Notes: generated by a model from the sequence alone, not told the origin. Shown: positions 8,639 to 18,612, counted from the first letter of the stretch. The stretch: DNA of 64,000 nt from G965230065 sp965230065 (GCA_965230065.1 OZ245942.1:1116001-1180000); one strand, 5' to 3'. A program made the numbers and translations.

Positions 8639-11600
8639 ATGTCATTTCAACAAATTTTCAATAAAGGGCTGGTTTTAAGTGCTTTATTGATAGCAGGAAA
8701 CCTGCTTACAGGATGCAGCGGAACAGATAAACCGGAGGCGATTGTTGAAGCCGAAAAAAAACTGCTCGAGGGCGGCATTCCGCAAAAGGTAGATTTCAAC
8801 TATCATATCAAACCCATCCTGTCTGACCGCTGCTTTGCCTGCCACGGCCCCGACGAAAATAAAATAGAAGGTGGCCTCCGCCTGGATATTGAAGAAAAAG
8901 CCCTGGCCGAACTGGAAAGTGGCAGCCACGCTATCGTACCAGGAAAGCTGGGAAAAAGCGCCCTTTACCACCGCATCATCTCCGAAGATGCAGAGGAAAT
9001 GATGCCCCCGCCTGAGTCTAACCTGAAACTGACCGACCATGAAAAAGCTTTGCTCATCCGCTGGATAGAACAAGGGGCTGAATACAAGCCCCACTGGTCA
9101 TTTATTCCGCCAAAAAAACCTGAAATCCCTGAGGTAAAAAATACAGCAAGAATCAATAATCCTATTGATAATTTTGTGCTGGCTAAACTGGAACCATCCG
9201 AATTACAGCCTTCGCCTCCGGCTGATAAAGAACGTTTGTTACGACGTGTAACCTTCGACCTCACCGGCCTCCCACCTACACTTGAGGAAATAGATGCTTT
9301 TCTGGCCGACAACACACCCAATGCCTACGAGAAAGCGGTGGATCGTCTGCTGGATACCCCGGCTTACGCTGAACGTATGGCCCTGGACTGGATGGACTTA
9401 TCCCGGTATGCTGACTCCCACGGTTACCATGCTGATGGGTACCGCCTGATGTGGCCCTGGCGCGATTGGGTCATCCAGGCTTTTAAAGAAAACATGCCGT
9501 ACGATCAGTTTGTAACCTGGCAAATCGCCGGAGACATGTTGCCCGAGCCTACCCGTGAGCAAAAGCTGGCTACTGCTTTCCATCGCAATCATCCCATGAC
9601 TGCCGAAGGAGGCATCGTAGATGAAGAGTACCGTTTGAAGTATGTCTTTGACCGGGCCAATACCACGGCCACGGCTTTCCTTGGACTTACCCTGGAATGC
9701 GCCCAATGCCATGACCATAAGTACGATCCTATTTCTCAAAAAGAATACTATCAGTTTACGGCTTTCTTTAACAATATAAAAGAAGTAGGCATGACAGGCG
9801 ATGACGGGAATGCAGGCCCTACTTTGCTTTTGACTTCCGAAGAAACCGAAGAAAAAGTTCGCTACATCAGGGAAAAAATTGCAGATCACCAGCAAAAACT
9901 TCAGCAACGTAAAGATGAGGTGAGCTCGGAAGACTTTGACAAAAAGCTTACGCCGCAAGATATAAACTACAGCTTATCAGGCGGGCTGGCAGCACACTAC
10001 CCTTTAGATGGGATTCAAGGTGAAAAGTCTCTCAACCTTGCCCGCCGAAATAATCCAGCCAAAGTTTCAGGGGATCCTGCTGTTATTGAAGGTAAGGCAG
10101 GCAATGCTTTTTCCTTTGTCAATGAGTACGACATTCTCTCACTCGACGCTGGTTTTTATGAGCGTACAGATGCTTTTTCATTTAGTGTTTGGGTAAAACC
10201 GGAGAAAAAAGATGCCTATGCTGTTATTTTGGGCAATGCCGGGCACAAAAATACCTACTGGCGGGGATACGAAATGTACCTTGACAGTCTGAACCGGGTT
10301 TCTGTACGCCTGACCAATGCCCTGCCCCATAATTATTTGCATGTCACTACCAAAGAGGCTATACCACCAGAAAAATGGAGCCATGTTACTTTCACCTATG
10401 ACGGCTCTAGTAAAGCTGCTGGATTGCAGGTGTACTTGGATGGGCAACCTGCAAAGCTAAATGTCAATTTTGATCACCTCTATAAAAGTATTCTTCCAGT
10501 AGATGCTGCTTACAAGCCCAAAGAACAGCCACTCAGGGTAGCCAAAAGTTACCGCTCCTTCGGTGGTGATAATGGAGTTTTTCAGGGATCTTTGGACGAT
10601 ATCAGAATATACAAACGGGTACTGACGGCTATAGAGGTCAATGAACTCTATGAGAAAAATACATTTAAAACCTTAATCGCACTTCCTTCAGGCGAACGCA
10701 ATGAAATACAGAAAGCGATATTGCTAGATTTTTTTCTGCACCGAAAAGATCCTACTTACCAGCAACTTTTGCAGCAACTCCATGCATATCGCGATGAGGA
10801 ACATGCCCTACTGGATACTGTCAGTGAGGTGATGGTGATGAAAGAAATGGATACGCCCCGTCCTACGTACCTGCTGGATAGAGGAGCGTATGATGCCCCG
10901 AAATCCCAGGTACATCCAAATACTCCTGAAAGCGTATTGACATTTTCAGAAGGTCTTCCCAAAAACCGGCTGGGGCTGGCCCAATGGCTGGTTAGTGAAG
11001 AAAACCCCCTAACAGCCAGGGTTACCGTGAACCGCTACTGGCAAATGTGCTTTGGAAAGGGGATTGTAAAAACCACCCAGGACTTTGGCAACCAGGGAGA
11101 ACTACCCACCCACCCCGAGTTATTGGACTGGCTGGCGGTTGAATTCATGGACTCGGGATGGGATGTGAAGGCGCTGATGAAATTAATCGTAATGTCGGCC
11201 ACCTACCGCCAGTCTTCGGTAGCTACCGAAGAACTGCTAAAAGCTGACCCGGACAATGTATGGCTGGCCCGGGGGCCTAACCATCGCCTGCCCGCCGAAA
11301 TGATCCGCAACAATGCCCTGGCAGCCAGCGGGTTGCTGGTAAAAAAAGTAGGAGGTCCCAGTGTAAAACCCTATCAACCGGAAGGACTCTGGATTGAGAA
11401 AGGCACTTTCTCACACTTCCTGCTCCGGTACGAGCCGGATGAAGGAGATGATTTGTATCGCCGCAGCCTGTATACTTTCTGGAAACGGACTTCCCCTCCG
11501 CCCAGCATGATAGCTTTTGATGCACCTGAGCGTGATATATGCATCGTACGCCGACAAACCACCAGCACACCTATGCAGGCTTTGGTATTACTGAACGATC

Positions 11601-11914
11601 CTCAATTTGTAGAAGCTTCCCGCATACTGGCTGAGCGCATGATGCTACAGGGCGGTGAAACCCTGCAAGAGAAAATGAACTTTGGCTTTCGTTTACTGAC
11701 GGCCCGCACCTTACAAGCAGAAGAAACTGAAGTATTTATCAACCTTTTCCAGGAAGAGTACAAGCAGTACCAGCAAGATAAAGAAAGTGCGCTGGCTTTA
11801 CTAAAAGTGGGAGATTATCCCCGTAACCAGCAGTTGGATGTGGCTGAAACGGCTGCTTTCTCAGTAGTAGCCAGTATGATGATGAACCATGATGAAGCAT
11901 ATACCAAAAGATAA
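8639..11914 (+). CDS. PSD1 / planctomycete cytochrome C-domain lipoprotein, copy 1
   Basis: 1091 residues with a lipoprotein signal ending LLTGC (C26). A class I cytochrome-c-like PSCyt1 domain follows: heme motif C65-x-x-C68-H69 in CFACHGPDE and probable distal Met at 121/122 in MMPPPE. Then DUF1549 (~165-375, starting NPIDNFVLAKLE) with a second CxxCH at 354-358 in CAQCHDHKYDP, a LamG/concanavalin-like insert (~440-650), and C-terminal DUF1553 (~750-1060, containing LGLAQWLV and NPLTARVTVNRYW). This architecture is typical of Planctomycetes and of unknown biochemistry. It would be a membrane-anchored protein with up to two c-hemes and a carbohydrate-binding-like fold. The DUF1501 gene starts five bases after its stop, so they form a two-gene operon; a hydrolase or oxidoreductase complex is inferred from pairing only. 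Confidence 0.92.
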   Translation: MSFQQIFNKGLVLSALLIAGNLLTGCSGTDKPEAIVEAEKKLLEGGIPQKVDFNYHIKPILSDRCFACHGPDENKIEGGLRLDIEEKALAELESGSHAIVPGKLGKSALYHRIISEDAEEMMPPPESNLKLTDHEKALLIRWIEQGAEYKPHWSFIPPKKPEIPEVKNTARINNPIDNFVLAKLEPSELQPSPPADKERLLRRVTFDLTGLPPTLEEIDAFLADNTPNAYEKAVDRLLDTPAYAERMALDWMDLSRYADSHGYHADGYRLMWPWRDWVIQAFKENMPYDQFVTWQIAGDMLPEPTREQKLATAFHRNHPMTAEGGIVDEEYRLKYVFDRANTTATAFLGLTLECAQCHDHKYDPISQKEYYQFTAFFNNIKEVGMTGDDGNAGPTLLLTSEETEEKVRYIREKIADHQQKLQQRKDEVSSEDFDKKLTPQDINYSLSGGLAAHYPLDGIQGEKSLNLARRNNPAKVSGDPAVIEGKAGNAFSFVNEYDILSLDAGFYERTDAFSFSVWVKPEKKDAYAVILGNAGHKNTYWRGYEMYLDSLNRVSVRLTNALPHNYLHVTTKEAIPPEKWSHVTFTYDGSSKAAGLQVYLDGQPAKLNVNFDHLYKSILPVDAAYKPKEQPLRVAKSYRSFGGDNGVFQGSLDDIRIYKRVLTAIEVNELYEKNTFKTLIALPSGERNEIQKAILLDFFLHRKDPTYQQLLQQLHAYRDEEHALLDTVSEVMVMKEMDTPRPTYLLDRGAYDAPKSQVHPNTPESVLTFSEGLPKNRLGLAQWLVSEENPLTARVTVNRYWQMCFGKGIVKTTQDFGNQGELPTHPELLDWLAVEFMDSGWDVKALMKLIVMSATYRQSSVATEELLKADPDNVWLARGPNHRLPAEMIRNNALAASGLLVKKVGGPSVKPYQPEGLWIEKGTFSHFLLRYEPDEGDDLYRRSLYTFWKRTSPPPSMIAFDAPERDICIVRRQTTSTPMQALVLLNDPQFVEASRILAERMMLQGGETLQEKMNFGFRLLTARTLQAEETEVFINLFQEEYKQYQQDKESALALLKVGDYPRNQQLDVAETAAFSVVASMMMNHDEAYTKR

Positions 11915-11919
11915 CGAAC

Positions 11920-13374
11920 ATGCACGATTGTAACCAATATACACCGGAGTACGGACGAAGGGAATTTCTAACCAAAACCAGCTTGGGGCTTGGAGCGGCT
12001 GCCCTGGCCTCTCTGTTCAACCCTACCAATTTGTTTGGGAAAAGTGATCCTCTTCCCGGCGGAGGTGTCTTAGGATCACCCCATTTCCCACCCCGTGTCA
12101 AACGTGTGATTTATCTTTTCCAGAGCGGTGGCCCTTCCCATTTGGAATTATTTGACTATAAACCTTTGTTAGAAAAGATGAACGGGGAGGAGTTGCCCGA
12201 ATCTATACGTAAAGGACAAAGGCTCACGGGGATGACAGCCGGACAAAAATCATTTCCCCTGGCAGGTTCGCAATTTGGGTTTGCACAGCAAGGAAACAGT
12301 GGTGCCTGGGTAAGTGAACTCATGCCCCATACGGCCAAAATCGCGGATGAAATTTGCTTCATTAAATCCATGCACACAGAAGCCATTAATCACGATCCGG
12401 CCATTACTTTTTTTCAGACCGGATCGCAGTTGCCCGGACGTCCTTCTATTGGGTCATGGATTAGCTATGGGCTGGGAAGCGATAATGAAAACTTACCAGC
12501 CTTTTGCGTGCTGCTCTCAGAAGGACGACAAGGAGGACAACCCTTGTATGCCCGGTTATGGGGGAATGGATTTTTACCCTCTGTGCATCAGGGCGTACAG
12601 TTTCGTTCGGGAAAGGATGCTGTGCTTTATTTGAGCAATCCGCCGGGTATTAACGGGAAAAACCGACAAAGGCAACTGGATTATTTGAAAGACTTGTATG
12701 AAATACAATACCAGCAGATGAAAGATCCGGAGATTAATGCCAAAATTGCGCAGTATGAGATGGCATATCGTATGCAAACTTCGGTGCCGGAAACCATGAA
12801 TATTGACAATGAACCTGATTACATTTATGATATGTACGGGGAAGACTCCCGAAAGCCGGGTACCTTTGCTGCCAACTGTCTCCTGGCAAGAAGGCTGGCC
12901 GAAAGGGATGTAAAATTCATTCAATTATATCATCAGGGATGGGATCAGCATGGAGATCTCCCTAAAAATATTCCAATCATGGCCAAAAGCGTAGACCAGG
13001 CTTCAGCAGCCTTAGTAATGGACCTGAAGCAAAGAGGGATGCTGGAAGACACACTGGTCATCTGGGGCGGTGAATTTGGACGCACCAATTATTCACAAGG
13101 CAAATTGACGAAAACCAACTACGGGCGCGACCATCACCCCCGCTGCTTTACAATCTGGATGGCCGGGGCAGGTATCAAATCTGGTATTACTTATGGTTCC
13201 ACAGATGAATTTGGCTACAACATTGCCGAAAACCCGGTGCATGTACATGATTTTCAGGCTACTTTGCTTCATCTGATGGGCGTAAACCATGAAAAGTTTA
13301 CTTTCAAACATCAGGGCCGAAGGTACCGGCTCACAGATGTGCACGGACATGTAGTAAAAAATATATTGGCTTAA
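11920..13374 (+). CDS. DUF1501 protein with Tat signal, copy 1
   Basis: 484 residues. A twin-arginine signal lies at ~13-32 (GRREFLTKTSLGLGAAALAS), so the protein should be exported folded. The rest is a single DUF1501 domain, a relative of the alkaline phosphatase/sulfatase fold. Features shared by all four copies here are FQSGGPSHLELFD (PSQ in the others), NHDPAITFFQTGSQ, YHQGWDQHG, VIWGGEFGRTNYS and GRDHHPRCF, several of which look like metal-site His/Asp clusters. The catalytic activity of DUF1501 proteins is not established. It sits five bases behind the PSD1 gene, as in pair 4 apart from a slightly longer gap there. Folded export suggests cofactor or metal loading in the cytoplasm. Confidence 0.92.
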   Translation: MHDCNQYTPEYGRREFLTKTSLGLGAAALASLFNPTNLFGKSDPLPGGGVLGSPHFPPRVKRVIYLFQSGGPSHLELFDYKPLLEKMNGEELPESIRKGQRLTGMTAGQKSFPLAGSQFGFAQQGNSGAWVSELMPHTAKIADEICFIKSMHTEAINHDPAITFFQTGSQLPGRPSIGSWISYGLGSDNENLPAFCVLLSEGRQGGQPLYARLWGNGFLPSVHQGVQFRSGKDAVLYLSNPPGINGKNRQRQLDYLKDLYEIQYQQMKDPEINAKIAQYEMAYRMQTSVPETMNIDNEPDYIYDMYGEDSRKPGTFAANCLLARRLAERDVKFIQLYHQGWDQHGDLPKNIPIMAKSVDQASAALVMDLKQRGMLEDTLVIWGGEFGRTNYSQGKLTKTNYGRDHHPRCFTIWMAGAGIKSGITYGSTDEFGYNIAENPVHVHDFQATLLHLMGVNHEKFTFKHQGRRYRLTDVHGHVVKNILA

Positions 13375-13394
13375 ACAAGAAATAATAATTTGTG

Positions 13395-16300
13395 ATGAAA
13401 CGACAAAAGAAATACAGTAAAATACTGTTACCGACGATAGCCTTCATAGGCTGGATTGTAACAGCAGGTATTTTTCTCAATGGATGTAGCGATAAAACAA
13501 GTTTTCCTGAAGAAATTGAGGCTAAACTTCCCGAAAATATTGACTTTAACTACCACATCAAACCCATCCTTTCCGACCGTTGCTTTGCCTGCCACGGCCC
13601 GGATGAGAATAAAATAGAAGGTGGCCTCCGCCTGGATATTGAAGAAAAAGCCCTGGCCGAACTTGAAAGTGGGTTCCATGCCATTGTTCCGGGCAAACCA
13701 GGCAAGAGTGCCCTTTACCACCGCATTACATCCGAAGACCCGGAGGAAATGATGCCCCCGCCCGAGTCAAACCTGAAACTGACCGAGCAGGAAAAAGCTT
13801 TACTCATCCGCTGGATAGAACAAGGGGCTGAGTACAAACCCCATTGGTCATTTATCCAGCCCGAAAAACCGGAAGAGCCTGAAATCTCCCGGAAAGACTG
13901 GCCCAACAATCCCATCGATAATTTTGTGATGGCCAGGCTGGAGCAGGAAAACATGGAACCTGCCGAACAAGCAGATAAAGAATCCCTCATCCGGCGTGTC
14001 AGCTTTGACCTAACCGGTTTACCTCCTTCTGTAGAAGAAATAGATGCTTTTTTGGCTGATGACTCACCGGAAGCGTATGAAAAAGTAGTAGACCGCCTAT
14101 TAGCTTCTCCCCATTACGGGGAACGCATGGCCAACGAGTGGATGGACGTGGCCCGCTATGCCGATTCGCACGGTTATCAGGACGATGGTATGCGCAATAT
14201 GTCGCCCTGGCGCGATTGGGTGATTGAAGCTTTTAACAAAAACCTGCCCTTTGACAAATTTGTGACCTGGCAACTGGCCGGGGATATGTTGCCCGATGCC
14301 AACCGGGAGCAGATTTTGGCTACCGGGTTTAATCGCAATCATCTTCAAAGCCAGGAAGGCGGTATCGTTTCGGAAGAATACCGGGTAGAATATGTGGCCG
14401 ATCGGGTGGGTACTTTCGGCAAAGCCTTTCTGGGACTCACCGTAGAGTGTGCCCGCTGTCATGACCATAAATATGACCCTATTTCGCAAAAAGAGTTTTT
14501 TGAGTTGTTCAGCTTTTTCAACAATAACAACGAAACTGGGCAAATCCCCTATATGGGTGAAGCCAGCCCCACGCTCATCCTTACTGATGAAAAAACCGAG
14601 GAGGAACTGGTAGGTATTCGGGCAAAAATGGAAACATATAACGAAAAAACAGACCCTGACCGTAAAGCATACAGGGAAGATTTTGAAAAATGGGCAAAAG
14701 CAGTTGAAAATTCTGGTAAGGAAGAGCTGGAACTTTTTGGCCTTATTGGACACTATCCATTAGATGAACCCCAGGACAAAAACTATATAAACCTGGCTAA
14801 CCAGAAAAAGCCTGCTGTAGCCAAAGGCCGGGATGAAGACCGCCCTGTTACGGTGCCGGGTAAATTTGGTAATGCCCAGCAACTGGTGGGCGATGGATAT
14901 ATTGACCTGGGCGAAGAGATTGCCTATTTTGAGCGAACCGACCCTTTCTCCATCAGCTTGTGGGTAAATATTGAAAAAGACAGTGTAGACGGCCCGTTAT
15001 TTACACGCTCAGGCGGGAAATACAATGGTAACCGGGGATATGACTGCACCTTGCGAAAAGACAATACGGTTACCATCAGCCTTAACCATACCTGGCCCGC
15101 CAATGGTATTATGGTGCATACGATAGACAAAGTACCTACTGAGGAATGGTTCCATTTCACTTTAACCTACGATGGCTCCAGCAAAGCTTCCGGGGTAAAG
15201 GTGTTTTTGAATGGAGAACCCATGAAGCTAAAAGTCATCTCTGATAACTTACAGCAAAGCATGATTTATTATGGGGATAATAAAGACAGTTGGGGCGGAT
15301 CAGGCAATTTGGCCATCGGTAAAGTGTTTGAAGAAACCCTGGCCGATGTGATGGTGGATGAGTTTATGGTTTTTAACCGAAAGCTTTCTACCATAGAAGT
15401 AGCCCAGCTTAGTGGGGAATCTGATGCCCTGGCAAAAGCCCTTTCGCCCAACCCTGAAAATGACCGCTCGCTGGAAGAAGGGCTGTACGATTATTATTTG
15501 TCCAATTATAACCAGGAATACCAGCAGCATTTTGCCCAACTTACCGAATGGCGCGATAAAGAAAACGAAGTACTCACTGCCGAACCCGAAGTAATGGTAA
15601 TGGAAGAATTACGGGAACCCCGTCCTACTTATATTCTGGACAGGGGCGTGTATGATGCGCCCACCAAGCGGGTTGAGCCGGGCACGCCATCGTATGTTAT
15701 GGAATTTCCGGAAAAACTGCCCGATAACCGGTTGGGGCTGGCCCAATGGTTGGTGCATGAAGATAACCCCCTTACAACCAGGGTAACCGTAAACCGCTAC
15801 TGGCAAATGTTTTTCAGGAATGGAATTGTATCTACACCCGATGACTTTGGTAACCAGGGCGATTTGCCTTCTCATCCCGAATTGCTCGATTGGCTTTCCG
15901 TACATTTCAGGGAATCGGGTTGGGACATCAAAGCCTTGCAAAAAATGATTGTAATGTCTGCTACTTATCAGCAGTCATCCGTGCCTACACTGGAAGAACT
16001 GGAAAAAGACCCGGCCAATACTTTGTTGGCCCGTGGCCCCAGTTACCGCATGCCTGCCGAAATGATCCGCGACAATGCTTTGGCAGCCAGCGGATTATTT
16101 GTACCCAAAATTGGAGGCCCAAGTGTATACCCTTACCAACCCAAAGGCTTGTGGAAAGCCCTGGCTACCCGGAATGCCACCGAATATGTGCAAGGCAGCG
16201 GGGATGATTTGTACCGCCGTAGCATGTACACCGTCTTTAAGCGGACCTCACCTCCGCCATCAATGATTACGTTTGATGCGCCCGAGCGAAGTTTGTGTAC

Positions 16301-16667
16301 GGTAAAACGCCAAAAAACCAGTACGCCTTTGCAGGCACTGGTGCTGCTCAACGACCCGCAGTTTGTGGAAGCTTCCCGGGCACTGGCTGAAAAAGTAATG
16401 AAAGAACAGGAAGAACTGGACGCGCAAATCACCTACATGTTCCGTGCCCTCACAAGTCAGTTTCCAACCAATGAAGAACTGGCGATTTTGAAGAAATTGT
16501 ATTATGACGAAGTAGAAGAATTTAAAAATGATAACCAGGCAGCCGTAGAACTCCTCGAGGTAGGTAACGCTGAGTATAACAAGAACTTACCTTTATCCGA
16601 AGTAGCAGCATTGACGCTGGTAACCAATACGGTGATGAATTTTGATGAGGCTGTTTTTAAGCGATAG
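13395..16667 (+). CDS. PSD1 / planctomycete cytochrome C-domain lipoprotein, copy 2
   Basis: 1090 residues from the ATG at 13395; a GTG one codon earlier (13392) is also in frame. The lipoprotein signal ends FLNGC. Domain order matches copy 1: PSCyt1 with CFACHGPDE and MMPPPE, DUF1549 with a second heme motif CARCHDHKYDP, a LamG-like middle and DUF1553. The first ~100 mature residues are nearly identical to copy 1 in protein and largely in DNA, while the LamG part and much of the rest have drifted, so the two copies are not a simple recent duplication. It starts 20 bases after the preceding DUF1501 stop, so pairs 1 and 2 may be one transcript. Its own DUF1501 partner is separated from it by the inserted four-helix-bundle element. 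Confidence 0.92.
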   Translation: MKRQKKYSKILLPTIAFIGWIVTAGIFLNGCSDKTSFPEEIEAKLPENIDFNYHIKPILSDRCFACHGPDENKIEGGLRLDIEEKALAELESGFHAIVPGKPGKSALYHRITSEDPEEMMPPPESNLKLTEQEKALLIRWIEQGAEYKPHWSFIQPEKPEEPEISRKDWPNNPIDNFVMARLEQENMEPAEQADKESLIRRVSFDLTGLPPSVEEIDAFLADDSPEAYEKVVDRLLASPHYGERMANEWMDVARYADSHGYQDDGMRNMSPWRDWVIEAFNKNLPFDKFVTWQLAGDMLPDANREQILATGFNRNHLQSQEGGIVSEEYRVEYVADRVGTFGKAFLGLTVECARCHDHKYDPISQKEFFELFSFFNNNNETGQIPYMGEASPTLILTDEKTEEELVGIRAKMETYNEKTDPDRKAYREDFEKWAKAVENSGKEELELFGLIGHYPLDEPQDKNYINLANQKKPAVAKGRDEDRPVTVPGKFGNAQQLVGDGYIDLGEEIAYFERTDPFSISLWVNIEKDSVDGPLFTRSGGKYNGNRGYDCTLRKDNTVTISLNHTWPANGIMVHTIDKVPTEEWFHFTLTYDGSSKASGVKVFLNGEPMKLKVISDNLQQSMIYYGDNKDSWGGSGNLAIGKVFEETLADVMVDEFMVFNRKLSTIEVAQLSGESDALAKALSPNPENDRSLEEGLYDYYLSNYNQEYQQHFAQLTEWRDKENEVLTAEPEVMVMEELREPRPTYILDRGVYDAPTKRVEPGTPSYVMEFPEKLPDNRLGLAQWLVHEDNPLTTRVTVNRYWQMFFRNGIVSTPDDFGNQGDLPSHPELLDWLSVHFRESGWDIKALQKMIVMSATYQQSSVPTLEELEKDPANTLLARGPSYRMPAEMIRDNALAASGLFVPKIGGPSVYPYQPKGLWKALATRNATEYVQGSGDDLYRRSMYTVFKRTSPPPSMITFDAPERSLCTVKRQKTSTPLQALVLLNDPQFVEASRALAEKVMKEQEELDAQITYMFRALTSQFPTNEELAILKKLYYDEVEEFKNDNQAAVELLEVGNAEYNKNLPLSEVAALTLVTNTVMNFDEAVFKR

Positions 16668-16670
16668 AAA

Positions 16671-17110
16671 GTTATTAGTTATATATTATTGGCGGCCGCC
16701 GAGCGGTTGTAAGTTATTTGTGATGGGGAATAGTATTAGAAGTTTTGAGGAATTGGATTGCTGGAAGAAAGGAAGAGAAGTGTGGTTGTTTGTAATGGAA
16801 GTATCTAAAAAGTTTCCCGGGAAAAAAACATATTCCCTGACTGATAACATGAAAAGGTCAGCACGCTCAGTAACGAATAACATAGATGAAGGATTTAGAA
16901 GGTATTATTATCAGGAAAACATGCAGTTTTATCGTGTGTCCAGAGGTTCGCTGCACGAAACATTAGATCATTTAATGATCGCTTTGAAAGAAGAATACAT
17001 TAATCATGAAAAATACGAAGGAGGAAAAAAATAATCCTTGATGCAATCGCTATTCTGAATGGATACATCAACTATCTTGAGCGCGCTAAAGGAAGAAAAT
17101 AACTAATAAC
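16671..17110 (+). mobile_element. IVS-like insertion with short inverted repeats, copy in pair 2
   Basis: The left end gttattagttat (16671-16682) is the exact reverse complement of the right end ataactaataac (17099-17110). The ends enclose one small four-helix-bundle gene. The unit begins three bases after the PSD1 stop and lies between two genes that are adjacent in pairs 1 and 4. The arrangement recalls the intervening sequences of 23S rRNA genes, which also encode this protein family between complementary ends. Whether it is mobile is an inference. Confidence 0.5.
16723..17102 (+). pseudogene. Four-helix-bundle (S23/IVS-type) protein, frameshifted copy
   Basis: The frame starts MGNSIRSFEELDCWKKGRE and matches the intact copy at 23002 at roughly four of five residues. 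After KYEGGKK it hits a stop at 17032-17034 in a run of seven A. Adding one base there restores LILDAIAILNGYINYLERAKGRK and a stop at 17100-17102, exactly where the intact copy ends. So one base has been lost and the last helix is missing; the frame that begins upstream at 16642 is not the real start. The family forms pentamers of four-helix bundles with a basic face and is known from 23S rRNA intervening sequences and, as Avd, from diversity-generating retroelements. A sequencing error in the A-run is possible. Confidence 0.8.
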
Positions 17111-17153
17111 ACTTACACGAAAAACGTTTAACCAATAACAAATAACGTTCATC

Positions 17154-18611
17154 ATGAAAGAATTTAAAGAAGACTATCAATATCAAATGAACCGACGGCA
17201 TTTTCTGGCAAAAACAAGCCTCGGACTTGGGGGCGCAGCCCTTGCATCCTTGCTCAATCCCGTTTCTTTGTTTGGCAAAAGCCAGTCGGGAGGCAGCAAT
17301 GGCATTTTGGGCAGTCCGCATTTTGTGCCGAAAGTAAAACGGGTCATTTATCTCTTCCAAAGCGGAGGGCCTTCCCAGCTTGATCTTTTCGACCACAAAC
17401 CTATGTTGCAAGACATGAACGGGGAAGAACTGCCCGCTTCAGTACGGCAGGGTCAACGGCTCACGGGCATGACGGCCGGGCAAAAATCCTTTCCGCTGGC
17501 AGGTGCACAGTTCAAATTCAACCAATACGGCCAAAGCCAGGCCTGGGTGAGTGAACTTATGCCACATACGGCCAAAATTGTGGATGAATTGTGCTTTATC
17601 AAATCCATGCACACCGAAGCCATCAACCATGACCCGGCCATTACTTTCTTCCAAACAGGTTCGCAACAGCCGGGGCGTCCGTCTATCGGCTCCTGGCTGA
17701 GTTACGGGTTGGGTTCAGACAACGAAAACCTGCCGGGCTTCTGTGTGTTGCTTTCCCGCGGACGTGAAGGCGGACAACCTTTGTACTCCAAACTTTGGGG
17801 TAATGGATTTTTACCTTCTTTGCATCAGGGCGTGCAGTTCCGGGCAGGTAAAGACCCGGTGTTGTACCTGAACAACCCACCGGGCGTAAGTGCCGAAAGC
17901 CGCCGACGCATGCTGAATACCCTGGATGAAATGCACCAGCAGCAATACGAAATGGTGATCGATCCGGAAATTAACTCCCGCATTGCGCAATACGAAATGG
18001 CTTACCGTATGCAAACCTCCGTGCCAGAAACCATGAACATTGACAAGGAGCCTGATTACATTTATGAAATGTACGGAGAAGACTCCCGGAAACCCGGCAC
18101 GTTTGCCGCCAACTGTCTCCTGGCAAGAAGGCTGGCCGAAAGAAACGTAAAATTCATCCAATTGTACCACCAGGGCTGGGACCAGCATGGCAACCTGCCC
18201 AAAGACATCCGCACCATGGCCAAAAGTGTGGACCAGGCTTCAGCCGCTTTGGTGAAAGACCTGAAACAACGGGGCTTGCTGGAAGATACCCTCGTGATTT
18301 GGGGCGGTGAATTTGGGCGTACCAACTACTCACAGGGGCAACTTACCAAAACCAACTACGGCCGCGACCATCACCCCCGTTGCTTCACCACCTGGATGGC
18401 CGGAGGAGGCGTAAAAAAAGGCATGATTTATGGCGAAACCGACGAGTTTGGCTACAACATCGTGAAAGACCCCGTGCATGTTCACGACTTCCAGGCTACT
18501 TTACTTTACCTACTGGGTGTTGACCACGAAAAGCTCACATTCAAACACCAGGGCAGAAGGTACCGCCTCACCGATGTACATGGGCATATAGTGAAGAATA
18601 TTTTGGCTTAA
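17154..18611 (+). CDS. DUF1501 protein with Tat signal, copy 2
   Basis: 485 residues, twin-arginine signal at ~13-35 (NRRHFLAKTSLGLGGAALAS). The DUF1501 domain keeps all shared motifs: FQSGGPSQLDLFD, NHDPAITFFQTGSQQPGRPS, YHQGWDQHGNLP, VIWGGEFGRTNYSQG and GRDHHPRCFTTWMAGGG. It is very similar to copy 1 over the whole length, much more so than the PSD1 partners are to each other, so this half of the pair is under stronger constraint. The IVS-like unit just upstream has pushed it away from its PSD1 gene; the shared tail cgttcatcatgaa before the start also occurs in pair 3. It ends two bases before the AraC gene on the other strand. Confidence 0.92.
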   Translation: MKEFKEDYQYQMNRRHFLAKTSLGLGGAALASLLNPVSLFGKSQSGGSNGILGSPHFVPKVKRVIYLFQSGGPSQLDLFDHKPMLQDMNGEELPASVRQGQRLTGMTAGQKSFPLAGAQFKFNQYGQSQAWVSELMPHTAKIVDELCFIKSMHTEAINHDPAITFFQTGSQQPGRPSIGSWLSYGLGSDNENLPGFCVLLSRGREGGQPLYSKLWGNGFLPSLHQGVQFRAGKDPVLYLNNPPGVSAESRRRMLNTLDEMHQQQYEMVIDPEINSRIAQYEMAYRMQTSVPETMNIDKEPDYIYEMYGEDSRKPGTFAANCLLARRLAERNVKFIQLYHQGWDQHGNLPKDIRTMAKSVDQASAALVKDLKQRGLLEDTLVIWGGEFGRTNYSQGQLTKTNYGRDHHPRCFTTWMAGGGVKKGMIYGETDEFGYNIVKDPVHVHDFQATLLYLLGVDHEKLTFKHQGRRYRLTDVHGHIVKNILA

Positions 18612-18612
18612 T

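Noticed and set aside
16642..17034. Longer frame starting in the end of PSD1 copy 2
   Set aside because: The extra 27 residues overlap the PSD1 gene and are absent from the intact homologue at 23002; the real start is 16723.
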